DNA of 64,000 nt from Salminus brasiliensis (GCF_030463535.1 NC_132878.1:90851507-90915506), one strand, 5' to 3'. Positions 50,353-63,115 are shown, counted from the first letter of the stretch. Numbers and translations: made by a program. Notes: generated by a model not told the origin, from the letters alone.

Positions 50353-50699
50353 AGGATGTAGACGAGAAACGTGCCATCCCAGATCTTAATTTTTTTCATA
50401 CTTTCCAGTTCACAAGAGCTTATCGCCGCTATAGCCGCACATCTCGGATCTCCGTTTTCACTTTTGAACATAATGTGAATCTGACAGTTGTTGTTTTTTT
50501 ACATTGTGTCAAATTTCCAAGATAAACGGACCAATAGAAATGCTCCAAAATGCCATGGAATAAAACCTCTTTACATTGACTTCCATTGAAAGTTAAGGTA
50601 GGTTTTACCTTCCCCTGTTAAGGTTTTGCATGTCAAGGAAGTTGGGAGCATTGAATGTCTCGCATGTCTGACTAATGTGTTGTACATTGGGCGGTTGAT
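50353..50699 (+). repeat. local duplication copy B (repeat family D)
   Basis: 347 bases nearly identical to 48051-48439; lacks 42 bases at the junction CAGATCTTAA|TTTTTTTCAT, flanked by AA microhomology. Confidence 0.9.
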
Positions 50700-51236
50700 A
50701 CTGCTAGCAGGCTGAGTCCAAAATCTGTCTTTATTAGCCTGTACGTTAGCAGCTTTGCTAGCACTTGAGATTTCTTCATCCTTGTGAGCGTGCCTTGTAG
50801 TAAGAGAGCTATGATAGAGGAGAATACAAAGGGAATACTCTGCTGCAGTAAAAATATATGAAATAATGAAAAATAAATATGATATAAATATTGTATCATA
50901 TTGAAGTGCTGGGTCATGACTAGCATTTCTGCTCGGGGCTACAGTGTTAGATCTGGGACGTTATGGAGCACTGCTGACATGTTAAACGTTGGTTTTAGGT
51001 CAGAATCCTTTTTAACTTCCTGTCAGACCCTGTATCAAACCCACACATCTTCACCTTCCCAACTGCTTTACTGTCATGATTAACATCAAGTTTCATGGGC
51101 CTTAAAATAGAACCTGGTGGGACTCCACAAGATGTGCCTAACCAAATAATTCATGAGTTTCTGCATTAATAATTAATAACTGAATAATAAACTTAATAGC
51201 ACCAGGGGTTAAGATGCTTATTTTTGTACTGTTGTT

Positions 51237-51262
51237 AGTATTATTATTATTATTATTATTTT
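51237..51262. repeat. (TTA)n microsatellite
   Basis: Eight to nine TTA units. Confidence 0.85.
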
Positions 51263-52729
51263 AGAGACATTGAAGGGGTCTATCTCTGTAATATGCATTC
51301 GTACGTATATATTATATATTGCTATAATGCAATTGCTACATAACAGGATTGTAATAAGCTTTGTTATATATTAAAAATGCAGTTGTGATCCCTTGGTGTG
51401 GGATCGTTAAATACTGATGATTTTTGATAACTTTGCATGGACGGGGAAAACCGAGCTTTATGAAAAGCTGATACCACATGCGTGTTTCTGGCTGAATCTC
51501 AAATACCTTCTTACTCCCTATATGGTGAACTACCTAAGTCATAAAACTACAGCATCTGCGCGCAGATATCACTACATTTCAGATTTCCACACATGAATAT
51601 AATGTAAATACTGTTCAGTTACAGATGTAGTGCTCTGTTTAGATATAGAATTAGTAGTTTTGTGGCTTGCATAGTGCACTACATAGGGAATAGTGTGTAA
51701 TTTGGGATCAAACCTCTGTGTTTGCTTCTTAGCTACTGTCACCCCATACAGGGCTAGCAAGGTCATCACTTTATTTTGATAAACAGAGGGAGGAAATGTC
51801 CCTAGACTCAATTTGAGTGAGTTGCGAGCTGTTTTTGAGCATGTATTCTCAAAGATAAGATTGGTGACAGTCTAAGCCCAGTGTTTATTAGCAGTGCTAG
51901 CCTAGAATCTCCCGATCTAAACTAAAGAAAAACACGTCCGACTCCGAACTCCGAACCGTCTTAGCCAATTCAGCAGCTAGGCTAAGTGATAAATCCAGTT
52001 GATTTGATTTTTGGCCAGACTATGCCTTTAATCAGTCCCGCAGTCAGCTCAGGGCTGTGGCAAGTCTACAGATTCGTTTCAGGTCGCAAGGAGGTCATCT
52101 AATAATTTAATGTTACCATGTGCTGCGTAAGCTTGGCTGCGTTTGTCAGCCCAGCCTACATAACTGATCCCTCTCTGGCTACAGCATTCAAGCTGCTGAC
52201 AAACCGGGTGGGGGTTGGTGATCAATGCCTAGTCTCAGCATGTCTGCACATCCAGACAGTGGCTAATAGAGCTACGTCCACCACTCCACTCACTGCTGGA
52301 CGGTGGCCAGTCAGATGACGACTGCCCGAGCCCGAGCGCCCGTGGCTGGTTTCGTTACGATGGAGAGTTCCAGAAACTCTCTATCTGTCTGCATGGTCCT
52401 GTCTCGGACTCTCTGGACCTTAGCTTCAGATAAATGCCCTGACATTGGCCTCTATCTATCAGCTGTCTTCCAAAGAGCCCTCTGAGGCCTTCAGACAGAA
52501 GGTTGTAGATGCAGATCAGTCTGGGAAGGGGTTTAAAAAGATGTACAGCATCAGAGAGACCACATGATTTTCATGGGAGGTGTGTAGGAAGGAAACCCTT
52601 GCTATCAAAGGATGCTTCTCGTGCCCACACTGTGCTTCTGGGGTTTAGGGGTGCTTGTGGAAGGAGCAGTTTACGGCCTTGTTCTTATGATGAATATAAT
52701 GAATTAGAAGCTTTCGATGCTGCCTTATT

Positions 52730-53275
52730 AACATTGATTAATGTGTGATCCAGGAGCAGTTGTGGCGTCGCTGTAAGGGCCACCAAAGGGCCAATAAAGT
52801 TGAATTGCCAGACCATGTAATTGAGGCATTGAACGAATCATTACACCCTTCCAGCAGACAGTGCAACGCAGGCCTTCGAGGCTAGCTATACTACTGGGCC
52901 CAGTGCCCAATGTGAAAGCGTGTCGATCACAGGGCCCTTTCCTTATCGCCTCAGCTCAGGTCCACACACACACTCACACACACGGAGTAATCCAATTCCC
53001 CGGGAGCCGAAGAGCTCCTCTTGCCTGGGATGACATCACAGGGATTGACGTAAAGCGGCCTGCTGTACTGACTGCCCGGCACGTGGGGATTCACATGAGC
53101 GCGATAGCTCCCTTAGGCTATCGCTACCGCTCATTCTCTCGCCACAGCGTGCGAGATGACCGGCCTCCAGCTCTCGCATTCCTTAACTTAACGCTTTTAC
53201 ACAGGAGGGTATTTGTCTTAAAATGTCATGGGGCCCCCTACCCCTCCCTCCCCCTGCTCCAAATTGATTAGCCAG
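52730..53275. promoter_or_regulatory. candidate conserved non-coding block
   Basis: Repeat-free, high-complexity stretch (GCCAATAAAGTTGAATTGCC, ATGTAATTGAGGCATTGAAC, CACGTGGGGATTCACATGAG) between transposon-rich flanks, with a short CA run at 52964-52983. Texture only. Confidence 0.25.
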
Positions 53276-53299
53276 GACATGTTGGGTGCCTGAGGTCTG

Positions 53300-54460
53300 G
53301 AGCTATGAGGCTAATGTAGCTAACAGGTAATAGGAGCCTGTTTTCCAAGCTTAGGTCATCGCTTTAAAGCAACAATCCAGGAGTCAGCAATGCTAATGTT
53401 GCTAACAGTGAATGAAAGGGAATAGTCACCAAACAACAGCTTTATTCTTCTGAAATCATGCAAACCGACTAGGAGGCTAATGTAGGTAACGACTAATAAA
53501 AGCCTATTGCCCACCAGTTAGCATTGCGCTAACTGCATGTCTGGACCATCACTTTAAAGCAGCGGTTCGGTCAGTAATGCTAATGTTGCTAACAGTGAAT
53601 GAAAGTGAATAGTCACCAGGCACCAACAAACTGGGTAGAAGGCTAATGTAGATAACAACTAATGGGAGCCTATTGCCCACCAGTTAGCATTGCGCTAACT
53701 TCATGTCTGGACCATCACTTTAAAGCAGTGGTTCGGTCAGTAATGCTAATGTTGCTAACAGTGAATGATCATCAGGCACCAACAAACCGACTAGGAGGCT
53801 AATGTAGATAACAACTAATGGGGGTTAATTTCCCACCAGTTAGCATTGCGCTAACTGCATGTCTGGACCATCACTTTAAAGCAGTGGTTCGGTCAGTAAT
53901 GCTAATGTTGCTAACAGTGAATGAAAGGGAATAGTCACCAAACAACAGCTTTATTCTTCTGAAATCATGCAAACCGACTAGGAGGCTAATGTAGGTAACG
54001 ACTAATAAAAGCCTATTGCCCACCAGTTAGCATTGCGCTAACTGCATGTCTGGACCATCACTTTAAAGCAGCGGTTCGGTCAGTAATGCTAATGTTGCTA
54101 ACAGTGAATGAAAGTGAATAGTCACCAGGCACCAACAAACTGGGTAGAAGGCTAATGTAGATAACAACTAATGGGAGCCTATTGCCCACCAGTTAGCATT
54201 GCGCTAACTTCATGTCTAGACCATCACTTTAAAGCAGCGGTTCGGTCAGTAATGCTAATGTTGCTAACAGTGAATGAAAGTGAATAGTCACCAGGCATCA
54301 ACAAACTGGCTAGAAGGCTAATGTAGATAACAACTAATGGGAGCCTATTGCCCACCAGTTAGCATTGCGCTAACTGCATGTCTGGACCATCACTTTAAAG
54401 CAGCGGTTCGGTCAGTAATGCTAATGTTGCTAACAGTGAATGAAAGTGAACAGTCACCAA
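53300..54460. repeat. 166-bp tandem repeat with higher-order pattern
   Basis: AGGCTAATGTAG recurs at about 53307, 53473, 53640, 53796, 53983, 54149 and 54315. Unit landmarks: GCCCACCAGTTAGCATTGCG, CATCACTTTAAAGCAGCGGT, CAGTAATGCTAATGTTGCTA, ACAGTGAATGAAAGTGAATA. The longer unit with AACAACAGCTTTATTCTTCT appears at 53433 and again at 53941, so blocks of three units (about 509 bp) have been duplicated. Two diverged units follow at 55005-55360. Confidence 0.9.
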
Positions 54461-55004
54461 ACAGCAGCACTAGTCACATGAGCTCATGCCAGCTGCTGGC
54501 TGCTAGCTTCCGCTCATTGTTAGCATTATTAGTATGTGTGTCTGAGCTGCTCCTTTAACAGCAGGTTTGTTGTGTCTGCTTCTGGTCTCTTCAGCTGAAA
54601 GCTTTGTTAGGATGTGGCCTTCGGTGACGGGCGGGGTGGGGGTGATGGGTGGGGGTGATGGGGTGGCGTGTAGATCGCTCACGTATAAATGTCAGCCGGT
54701 TGGGTTGGCTCATGTTTACCACGCTTATGTTGCAATTACTCCAGACTTGTTTTGCCTGAGGGGAGGACGACAAGAGGAGCAACGAAAGCTCATTAAGTGT
54801 GGCATATCATCCAGCCACTCCCTCAAACACTCTTTAATGTGAATTGCAGTTAAAACGGGCAGGGCTCCGGAAAGGACATGCACTCTGATGCGTCAGGCAG
54901 CTGTAGTCCAGTCCAGAGCAGTCCTAAGAAGACCCAGGAGAACATCTACAAAGATCTCAAATCCAGACATTGCAGAGCCAAGCAACAGCAGTATTCATTC
55001 ATGC
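54461..55004. other. spacer between tandem arrays
   Basis: G-rich run (GGGCGGGGTGGGGGTGATGG) near 54630. No gene recognised. Confidence 0.4.
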
Positions 55005-55374
55005 AAGCTGACTAGGAGGATAGCAGTGTAGCTCACCAGTAATAGAAGCCTATAGCCAATCAGTTAGTCATTACTGTACACACTCAAACTGCATGCCTGG
55101 ACCATGGCTTTATAATGCTAATAATAATGCTATAATGCTTATGTTGCTAACAGTAAATGAAAGTGAATAGTGACTGAACAGCAGCGGCATTCACTTGACA
55201 AACTGGCTAAGTGGCTAATGTAGGTCAGAAGTAGCTGGTGCTTATAGCCCACCAGTTAGTGTTTTGCAAATGCATTCCTGGACCATGGCTTTAAAGCAAC
55301 ATTCACTCAACAATGCTAATGTTGCTAACCATGAATAGTCACCAAACAACAGTATTAGTCACATGACCTCATGC

Positions 55375-56560
55375 AGTCTAACTTTACCATGACTGAAGAT
55401 TCATACTGGATACAGATCACTCCACTGTATGAGACTGTAAAAACTGCATACGCTGAAGATTCATACTGGTTAGAGATCTCTCCATAGTGATTACTCTCAG
55501 ACTGTAAAACTGCATACACTGAAGATTCATACTGGTTAGAGATCTCTCCATAGTGATTACTCTCAGACTGTAAAACTGCATACACTGAAGATTCATACTG
55601 GATACAGATCACTTTTTAGTGATTACTCTCAGACTGTAAAAACTACATACACTGAAGATTCATACTGGTTAGAGATCTCTCCATAGTGATTACTCTCAGA
55701 CTGTAAAACTGCATACACTGAAGATTCATACTGGATACAGATCACTTTTTAGTGATTACTCTCAGACTGTAAAAACTACATACACTGAAGATTCATACTG
55801 GATACAGATCACTCCACTGTGTGAGACTGTAAAAACTGCATACGCTGAAGATTCATACTGGTTAGAGATCTCTCCATAGTGATTACTCTCAGACTGTAAA
55901 ACTGCATACACTGAAGATTCATACTGGATACAGATCACTTTTTAGTGATTACTCTCAGACTGTAAAAACTGCATACACTGAAGATTCATACTGGTTAGAG
56001 ATCTCTCCACAGTGATTACTCTCAGACTGTAAAACTGCATACACTGAAGATTCATACTGGATACAGATCACTTTTTAGTGATTACTCTCAGACTGTAAAA
56101 ACTACATACACTGAAGATTCATACTGGTTAGAGATCTCTCCACAGTGATTACTCTCAGAGTGTAAAAACTGCATACACTGAAGATTCATACTGGTTAGAG
56201 ATCTCTCCACAGTGATTACTCTCAGACTGTAAAAACTGCATACACTGAAGATTCATACTGGTTAGAGATCTCTCCACAGTGATTACTCTCAGAGTGTAAA
56301 AACTGCATACACTGAAGATTCATACTGGTTAGAGATCTCTCCACAGTGATTACTCTCAGACTGTAAAAACTGCATACACTGAAGATTCATACTGGATACA
56401 GATCACTCCACTGTGATTACTCTCAGACTGTAAAAACTGCATACACTGAAGATTCATACTGGATACAGATCACTCCACTGTGATTACTCTCAGACTGTAA
56501 AAACTACATACACTGAAGATTCATACTGGATACAGATCACTCCACTGTGACTACTGTCAC
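55375..56560. repeat. 66-67-bp tandem repeat, eighteen copies, two variants
   Basis: CTGAAGATTCATACTGG recurs 18 times from 55392 to 56513. Variant A continues ATACAGATCACT; variant B continues TTAGAGATCTCTCCA. All share GTGATTACTCTCAGACTGTA, AAAACTGCATACA. Two copies are shortened to 60 bases (TGTATGAGACTG/TGTGTGAGACTG junctions near 55425 and 55818). Confidence 0.95.
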
Positions 56561-56564
56561 ACAT

Positions 56565-58480
56565 ATTTAATAATCTATACTGGATTAAATTTACTGATCT
56601 CTCTAGTAATCATTTAACTTTGAGAATGTCTGTCAGGTAAACGCTCCAAGTTTACAAGCCTGTTAAGTGATTCAGACCCAACAATGCTGGATCCTTTCCA
56701 CTCAGTAGAAGTGACTGAATTTGCCCCCAAAAAAGAAGCTCTGAGTCAAGTCACTGAGACAAAGACGTGACTGAGTCACTGAGAGGCCGGTTTACAGTAC
56801 TGAGGGGGAAAGCCCAGATTGGCTTTTCATTTGTCCTGTACCGTTTGACTTCTCACCCACATTGTGCCTAGTTTGGGTTGGCACAACTCCCCTGCGCTGT
56901 ACAAACCATGGCACATTGTTTGCCCAGGCAAATGAAAACAAAAACTGTCGCTATGTCTGGGGAATAGCAGCACAGCGGCCCCCTGAGTGGCTGTTGCTCA
57001 AGTTTCACAACTGAACAATCTGCAGAATAACCAGCCTCAGAAATACAGTTCACATATCAGATGTTTGACTTTGATACCGGTGCCCAGACTGGGATGACAG
57101 TAATCCATGCTTAAATGATGGTGTGGTCATTTTTAAATTGGGAGTCAAAAGGACCCATTTCCTGTGTGTTTTAAGTGTTTTTTCCCTGCTGTCCACTGTT
57201 TTCTTATAGTCATAGAAGTCAATATTAGCCGAATGGTAATACTTACCGTTACCATATTTTCAAGTATCTGCTGATACCAGCTCTGTCTGAAATGCTCAGT
57301 AGATGGCTAAAAGTCCTGATATTCATATTAGTTTAAGTGTTCCACTTTTTCTAGGTTGTATTTTTATATCCTACCCCAATACGATCTAATAAGCTTGAAA
57401 AAACAGCATTAACTGGTTGAGGATATTGTAACATATGCAAGTAGAGAGGCGTAATCTTGCTAAGCTCGACCCAACAGCTTTTTCATCAGTGTTTAAAATT
57501 CACATTTCAGACCAGTAAAAAAGGCAGTTTAGAAACAAGCAGTGCTTATTCAGCAATTTCACATGCAGGTTCAAGTCTCTGTGTAAAAAGCTACTAAACG
57601 TCAGTGTGTGTTAGTCTTTATATTTCTATCTGATTTATTTTTTTTGTTCTGAAACCAAAAGTTGAGTTTCAGCATCTTTTTTAAAGGGCTGTAAAAGTTC
57701 CATTAAATGTCTGTTTTAATGGTAATAACTATTTATGACTGGCTTTTATTGGTTGTTTAAACTTTTGATTTAAATATTATATTATATATAATATTTATAT
57801 AATAATAATAATACATTTAAATAAATAAAAAAAAGTAGAACGTCAGTAAGCTTTGTGGTATCTGTGCTCTCTATTACCGATACTGGTACTGTGTGTAAGT
57901 GCCAGTAGCAGTGCTAGCGATAGTGATACAGTAGCAGTATCGGAGCAACACTAGTAAATGCTAACCCTGCAGCAAACCACTTAGAAAATGTATAGCATGA
58001 CTATGCACTTATTTTATACTGTACACAGTTGTTTTATCTGAGCTTAAAAGATTGGAAAAAGAAATAGTTTGGATGCCCTACTGAAGCCCTATATGGACGG
58101 GATTAGTTTAACTTGGGTAAGATAATTAAACATTCTGGTGCTTTTTATTTATGCCAAGATTTCTTATCATGTGCAAATCAGTCACACTTTTTGCAGACAT
58201 CCTGTAGTGAAAATACCTTTCTCCACCTCCCCATGTAAAACGAATCCAGTCCAAATTGGGCTTAATCCAGTGCTTGGCATACAGTCACAGCATACTAGTC
58301 CGTTTCCTTGCAGAATGCTTCTAGTTTTGTGTTCTCCAGTCCTGCGTGCACAGCATGTGATCTGCCCTCAGATTTCAGTTCATGATCAAATCAGATGTCT
58401 GCTTCAGCTTGTGTTTTCTAAAGTAGCAGATAGCAGCTATTTTTAGAACAGTGTTCTGTTGTAGAGGTCAGCCTTTTATT
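56565..58480. other. non-coding stretch
   Basis: 56840-57060 is repeat-free and mixed in composition; 57770-57835 is a TA-rich run. No exon recognised. Confidence 0.4.
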
Positions 58481-59330
58481 AACTTATTTTTCTGTGTCGC
58501 GATTTCTTCTAGAATTTGCTGATATTTCCTGGAGTAGATCTTTATCTATCCAATGTTTCCTGTTTCTTGAGCCACTGGCTGCCACACAACCTCAAAGAAT
58601 CACAGACCCATAACAGTTGGCAAGGACTTCTTTTCATCTGATGTTTTTTGTCCATATTTCTTTCCTCCAAACATACCTTTGGTAATTGTGGCTCAGAGCA
58701 CTCACCTCCAGAATGCCTCTGGGCTTAGTCATTTTGCAGATGTCAGAATTTGACTTTAGGAATGAAGTCAGAAGTCAGGTTGATGACAACCATGCAAATC
58801 ATGTTTGTCCAAGCAAGGCAGCTTCCTGCAGATGTGTTAGCTGTCATACAAGGGTGTGCTTTGCTTTTTTTTGGCCAGCATACGGCAAGCGGTTCCGTCA
58901 GAGGGTTCTCGGTCTTTCAGATCTTGCCTCGACTTCCACAGTTCCCTTAGCTGCCATTTCTTACTGGCATTTTGGGCAGTAGAAATTTGAGGCCTTAAGG
59001 CCTTATGGGTTTTCCTCTGTACTGTAGCTCCATTTTCTGATGAGCTCCGTCAGCTGATTAGAGGAGCCCATGTTTGTTGAGTGTTATCACAAGGTTGGAA
59101 GAGAATCAGCTGGCAGTTCTCAAGCTGCTAAAGTATGCTTCCTGCTATGTTTCCTCATTCCACAGCTATTTTCTTTCTTTATGTAGGATATATTCATTCA
59201 TTAACATTTGCATATAATGAATATGCTAATGAGGAGTGCATTTCCAGCGGCGGTATCTTTCCTTTACTTTCAAAGATCAACTAAATATTGTATGGCCAGG
59301 GGCACCCAAACCTTTGGAAAGCATTTTTGT
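58480..59330. mobile_element. old DNA-transposon-like repeat, family unresolved
   Basis: GTTCCGTCAGAGGGTTCTCG, TTGCCTCGACTTCCACAG, GAGCTCCGTCAGCTGATTAG, ATATGCTAATGAGGAGTGCA and a terminus-like GGGGCACCCAAACCTTTGG. I recognise these as words of a widespread fish repeat but cannot assign a superfamily. Confidence 0.4.
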
Positions 59331-59489
59331 GTGTTTTAGGTACGACTGCACAGTATACAGATTCAGCACATGCACAATATCACATCGCAGGACATGCAAG
59401 GTCGCGTAAGACACATAATGCAGTTCTTCTTTTGCAAGGCTTATCTACCAGACACTGACCAGTGTCCAGTGTCACTTATTTTACTCTAA

Positions 59490-59888
59490 TTCTGGATACA
59501 AGACCTCTGAAGGTGTCCTGTGGTCTCTGGCACCATCTCTGACTTCAGCAGCAGATCCTTTAAGTCCTTTAAGTTGTGAGGTGAGTTCTCCATGGGTCAC
59601 ATCAGTCACATCTTGACCCTGTCGCCAGTTCACCGGTTGTCCTTTCTTGGATCACCTTTGGTTGGTACTGACCCCACAAGACCTGCCTGATGTTCTGATC
59701 CGGTCGTCCAGCCATCACAATTTGGTTCTTGTTAGAGATATTCAGATTCTTATACTTATCATTTTTAATCATTTTTCCTCGAGAACTGCCTTTTCCTTTG
59801 CTGCCTTGACAGATGAAGCCACTGTAGATGATCAATGTTTTTCACTTCACCTGTCAGTGGTGCTAATGTTATGGCTAATCTGTGTATT
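59490..59888. mobile_element. TIR transposon relic, family M3
   Basis: CAAGACCTCTGAAGGTGTCC, AGCAGATCCTTTAAGTCC, TTGTGAGGTGAG, CCACAAGACCTGCCTGATGT, AGCCATCACAATTTGG, TTGACAGATGAAGCCACTGT and the terminus GCTAATGTTATGGCTAATCT. Left TIR missing. Confidence 0.65.
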
Positions 59889-60710
59889 TTCATTATTTTA
59901 CTGTTGTTTTGTATTATTTGTATGGCATTATTTTAATGTAAATCTAGTAAAGAAAAAGTCAAATAAACATGAACATACCTCATTACCTCCTACAGTAAAA
60001 ATACTACTATATATATATATCACCACAAATTGGGGAAGCCCCCAAAAAGTTGATGAGTCGAATCGTCAGTCGGAGACCAGTCAGTTGACTGAGATACTTC
60101 AAGGAGCAGTCGAGATGGGGTTGTTGGTTTTTTTTGGGTCTGTCCCAAGATGTTCTTGTTTTGTGTATTTAGGATGTTCTCCGGATGCACAACACAACAG
60201 CATCTTTGGTTTGGAGGATCTGCATTTCTCTGTATTGCTGACTCATTTCAAGATTAGTTTAATGGATATTTAAATGTACAAACATTTCCATTGTTTTTGT
60301 GATGGTGAAGGTGAGAGATGCACAGTTTCTCAAGCTCACAGGTCATTGTGCCCCGTTATTAATGTGGACATCATTGTACCCTGATTAAATTAAAAATGCA
60401 AAGCCATTTGCTGTCATTTCAGAAGCTTCAGGCGCTTTTTAACCTTCCTGCTTCCTCTTACTTTGATTATTTACAGCTCCGCTCTGCACTTCGAGCCTGT
60501 GGAGTTCCATGGGGCAGTATTCCCATATCTCATCCTTTACTAGACTGGACAAGGCCTGTGAATAGCTTTAGGAGAAGGGTCTCATTCATATGCAAAACTC
60601 TGAGTCCTAGACTGTCCTATTAAACCATTTCTTGTCTGAATGTTCTGGGAATGTTCAAAATGAGCAGACTTGCGTACAGACATCTACAGTAGCAGTATAT
60701 AAGCTGCGTT

Positions 60711-61110
60711 CCAAAGCCTAGGATGCAGCCGAGGTAGGGCGGGTCCTTAGTAAGACCGTCCTGTTAAAACTTTTTCTTAGCAGCCTATTGATCACACAGA
60801 TGGAAGAGTCTAACCGCTAACCGGTCACTGGAAAGGGCCTGCCTCTTGCAGCTGCCTCTTCCAGCAGAGGGCCAGGAGGGATACGTCATTTGCGTCCTTC
60901 AAATCGCTCCGAATGTAGACTGGCTTTGCTGGGCTGGATACAGAGGGTCCTTCACTTTAGAACAGCCCAGCAAAGCCAGTCTACATTCGGAGTGATTTGA
61001 AGGCCAGGAGGGATACATCATTTGCGTCCTTCAAATTGCTCCGAATGTAGACTGGCTTTGCTGGGCTGTATACGAAGGGTCCTTCACTTTGGAACAGCCT
61101 TCTGTGATGT
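60711..61110. mobile_element. rearranged TIR element with direct and inverted copies
   Basis: The segment TCAAATCGCTCCGAATGTAG with ACTGGCTTTGCTGGGCTG (about 60899-60938) is followed by its inverted copy (60964-61003) and then again in direct orientation (61029-61068), together with the flanking GAGGGATACGTCATTTGCG. The outer sequence TGCGTTCCAAAGCCTAGGAT looks like a transposon end. Confidence 0.6.
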
Positions 61111-61149
61111 AGTGGCCAAGAAATGCAGCTACTGTCTACTACCTACCAT

Positions 61150-61322
61150 CAACCCCGGTCCTGGAGGCACCCTGCTCTGTGCATTTTAGTGCCATCTCTG
61201 CTCCCTCACACCTGATTTAACTCGCCAGCTCGTTAAGCAGCCCTTTGGGAGTTACAGGGGGTACGTTTAAGCAGGGAGTCCACAAACATGTGCAAGGCAA
61301 GGTGCCTCCAGGACCAGGGTTG
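61150..61322. mobile_element. 173-bp MITE with 22-bp terminal inverted repeats
   Basis: Left TIR 61150-61171 (CAACCCCGGTCCTGGAGGCA, CC) and right TIR 61301-61322 match at 21 of 22 positions. Flanks show no obvious target duplication. The AACCCTGGTCCTGGAGG-type end is common in fish. Confidence 0.75.
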
Positions 61323-61376
61323 ACAAACACAGATCTTAACTACATGAGCTAAGCGTACCACTCTCGGTGCATCTGT

Positions 61377-61919
61377 GGCCCGTTTCAGACCTGGCCTTAA
61401 CATGCGTCTCAGGCATTCGGATCACAAATGATGGCCAAAACGCATAGCCGTTCACACCTGCCATTTTAAATGCGTCTCCTGTAACCGCCGGTGATCGGAT
61501 TTCTCACAGCATTTCCGCTGGAGGAGGGGCATGGGGCTCATTAGTAATGAATTAATCGAGATGAGCCGCCTAGTTTTACTTGTGCACCAGTTCTGTTACC
61601 GTAGTGTGCTTAGCTAAGTGGACAGTGTGGTATTGCGGTTATTACGTGTTTTCTAGCCGGGGCAGTGACAGGGTTGAGGCAGGCGGGGTTTTCCTATTTG
61701 GACGCATTGAGGCTATTCTTATAGTTCATACTACAAAAAAAAAATGATGTGGTCATCATGTGTGCACCTCTGACCACCTCCCAATGCGGTTTGAGTGATC
61801 AGATTACAGTGCATCCTTGAGTCGCACTCTACCCCGTTCACACCTGTTCCTTGTGCTGGCCACTTAGGATCGGATCACCCAGGACGCATGCCAGGTTAAT
61901 GCCAGGTGTGAACAGGGCC
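61377..61919. mobile_element. PIF/Harbinger-like non-autonomous element, copy 2
   Basis: 543 bp with termini GGCCCGTTTCAGACCTGGC and GCCAGGTGTGAACAGGGCC. TGT flanks it on both sides (61374-61376, 61920-61922), a 3-base target duplication as PIF/Harbinger elements make. Shares AGCCGTTCACACCTG, TTTCCGCTGGAGGAGGG and GGATCACCCAGGA with copy 1. Confidence 0.7.
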
Positions 61920-62754
61920 TGTGAAATTATTTTTTGTTTGTTTTAACATCCTAATAATGGATGTAACCGTCTTGCCACCCTCTCCCCTCTCTAACCTAAC
62001 CCTACATCTGTATTACGGATACCCGCATATCACCAAGCCTCAGTAATGGCTCTAATTGCAGGCTTCACGGGACAGCCCACAACAGTTCCCAGTTTGAGGC
62101 CTTTAGTAATGAATGTGACCTAATGCTGTGTAGTCCAATATATCCTATTGACTGAGTTCAGTGTGAGCTTTCCCGTCTGAATTCCCAGTCAGCTTCTGGC
62201 CACTGGCGTGACTGTGTGGTATTCAGAGCAGACAAATTTGCCAAGTTGTCTCATTCTCATCTGTTTGTCTTTTCACTTCTCTCCCTTTTTAGACTTTGTT
62301 TTGCGCACTGCTATTTTTGGCTTTGATTATATGGACCTATTTTTGGCTGTTGATGAGGCTTTTCTGGACTCGGCCCTCTGCTGATAACAGCTTGAATGTG
62401 GTGTTCTGGGTTCTAGTGCTTTGCTGAAAGGAGAACTTCACAGGCGGTTCATTTAAATAACGCCAAGTGGTACCCACTGGGTTTCATTTGTTATTAATAG
62501 CAGCGCTAACTGCCCCTCATTCACTTTCAGTCATTGTTAGCTGTGCCGCCCTTTTTAAAGTAGGCACTGGATGTTCTGTGGACTCTGAATAGAGCTGAAT
62601 ATTTAAAGCTGGCTCTGGTCTTGAGTGTAAGGGATGTGGTGGGCAGCGTCTCTGTCAGTGGAGTGATGAGAATATGCCATGGAAAGATGGCGTTGTCATC
62701 ATGGGTTGCCTCAGTCGCCCAGTAGCGGCGTTTTTCTCCTAGTTTGGTACTGCC

Positions 62755-63115
62755 CATTATTAACCCACCCATTCCTAGCTGCTATGCTAGCAATGCTCAC
62801 AACAGTAGGAGAGTAAGGACTTAACACACGTGTCTTCAGATACATGCAAAGCCAGCCTACGCCTCTTTTCTTACTGACGCCTAGACACTAAGAGAAAGCA
62901 CTGGGTCCCCGCCCCGGCTCCACCGCACCAGCTAACAACCGGCGCCTGTGCCGGCCAACATCGCTGAAGAGTGATCTACCCACCTGAAGAAAGCACGGCC
63001 AGATGTGCTCTTTTGGACTCCGACCACTGATTGGCAAAGCAGCATGGCACAGGGTTCAAACTTGGGACCCCTGGTTCGTAGGGGTAGAGCATTAGAACTT
63101 CTGAGCCACAGGAGT
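62755..63115 (-). mobile_element. SINE family S2, best copy
   Basis: CTGCTATGCTAGCAATGCTC, AGAGTAAGGACTTAACACAC, CACCGCACCAGCTAACAACC, GCCTGTGCCGGCCAACATCG, GATCTACCCACCTG, GTGCTCTTTTGGACTCC, GGGTTCAAACTTGGGACCCC and TAGAGCATTAGAACTTCTGA. On the minus strand the A-box region (GTGGCTCAGAAGTTCTAATG) precedes a B-box-like AGTTTGAACCC. Confidence 0.6.

Noticed and set aside
55375-56560. CRISPR-like array
   Set aside because: Units are head-to-tail 66-bp repeats without unique spacers, in a vertebrate genome.
58138-58446. 102-codon frame
   Set aside because: No domain, no splice sites; sits beside an old transposon-like repeat.
59647-60273. 208-codon plus-strand frame
   Set aside because: Its first half lies in an M3 transposon relic and the rest is low-complexity; no domain.
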